From Persicaria tinctoria (taxonomy: Eukaryota; Streptophyta; Magnoliopsida; Caryophyllales; Polygonaceae): 64,000 bases of DNA. How positions within the stretch are numbered: the first letter of the stretch is position 1; every line of letters begins with the position of its first letter. Below are positions 63,621 through 64,000 of this stretch, piece by piece. The position numbers and the translations under genes were made by a program. Below the pieces are notes generated by a model, which was not told the DNA's origin, made no database searches, and saw only the letters and a list, made by a program, of their open reading frames with translations. The stretch spans positions 66,843,688 through 66,907,687 of the forward strand of contig JBANSL010000013.1 in NCBI GenBank assembly GCA_037127255.1, read 5' to 3'.

Positions 63621-64000
63621 AGAAGCCAACATGGAGAGAAGGCTACCTGTCTGCCTCCTCTTCTTCTTTGCTTCTTGCTTTCTGCAGACGTGTTTGTATG
63701 CTTGGTGTGTTTGTTTTCTTCTTTTCTCTGCAGCTTTTTTCTGCCGTCTGTGTTCTCTCTTCTCCAACCCTAGGCTTGGCCACCTTTTATAGGGTGAAGG
63801 CATAGGGCTATGGATATATTTCCTTTCCTTTAAGATAAAATTTGTATCCTTTTGTTTCCTAACTGCATATCTTTTTTTTTTTGATATGGAGAGTAGCCGA
63901 CCTTCTTTTTAGATAATGACAGCTTTTTTTTTTTTCCTTTTAGCTATCTATTTACCTATTTGTTGATTTTCTGTTTCTTTATAAAAATCTGGCAGCCATC
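63621..64000. other. Right edge, no gene recognised
   Basis: T-rich DNA. The short plus-strand ORFs are hydrophobic because of T-richness and have no known domain. Confidence 0.5.

Overview
This is a stretch of nuclear DNA from a flowering plant, most likely a eudicot. The evidence is a plant-type gene set (N-glycan beta-1,2-xylosyltransferase, a SHAVEN3-like GPI-anchored GDPD-like protein, a plant PRP17 and ribosomal protein S8), short GT-AG introns, GA-rich 5' leaders, telo-box/site II promoter motifs, and plant transposon families (hAT and Stowaway MITEs, DUF1985-carrying Mutator-like elements, Helitrons, L1-type RNase H tails). All exon structures below were joined by hand from splice signals and reading-frame continuity; no alignment was run.

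Five genes look intact. They are a DEK-C/tandem-SWIB chromatin protein (9593-11811, +), a GDPDL/SHV3-like cell-wall protein (34246-39502, +), the splicing factor PRP17/CDC40 (44441-47257, +), XYLT (55842-58798, +) and 40S ribosomal protein S8 (60687-62364, -). They act in unrelated housekeeping pathways (transcription, wall assembly, splicing, Golgi N-glycosylation, translation) and do not form a cluster. A decayed myosin XI motor-domain fragment lies at 49675-50395.

The rest is mostly mobile DNA. 1-4.1 kb: a Mutator-like element with long diverged terminal inverted repeats and a broken DUF1985 gene, split by a hAT MITE. 5-6 kb: a copia-like LTR remnant. 16.6-20.7 kb: a nearly perfect inverted repeat with arms of about 1.84 kb, each carrying the same hAT MITE. 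21.1-21.6, 39.9-40.3 and 50.9-51.2 kb: three 5'-truncated LINE tails, all on the minus strand and all keeping only RNase H sequence. 22.6-24.1 kb: MITEs. 25.35-30.34 kb: a 5-kb unit with hAT-type ends and target duplication that encloses a 1053-codon reverse transcriptase ORF. 30.5-33.6 kb: a second DUF1985 element. 40.3-44.2 kb: Helitron-like ends, one with its 5'-terminal segment repeated in tandem, next to the PRP17 promoter. 51.6-54.6 kb: a 3-kb solo LTR with a perfect 5-bp target duplication.

The most unusual item is the 25.35-30.34 kb unit. The long minus-strand ORF has a reverse transcriptase with a YLDD site, then a CCHC-like motif and a PD-(D/E)XK-like endonuclease signature. That is the layout of restriction-like-endonuclease non-LTR elements rather than the L1/RTE types usual in plants. 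It sits inside a hAT-type shell and an ATT-rich tract.
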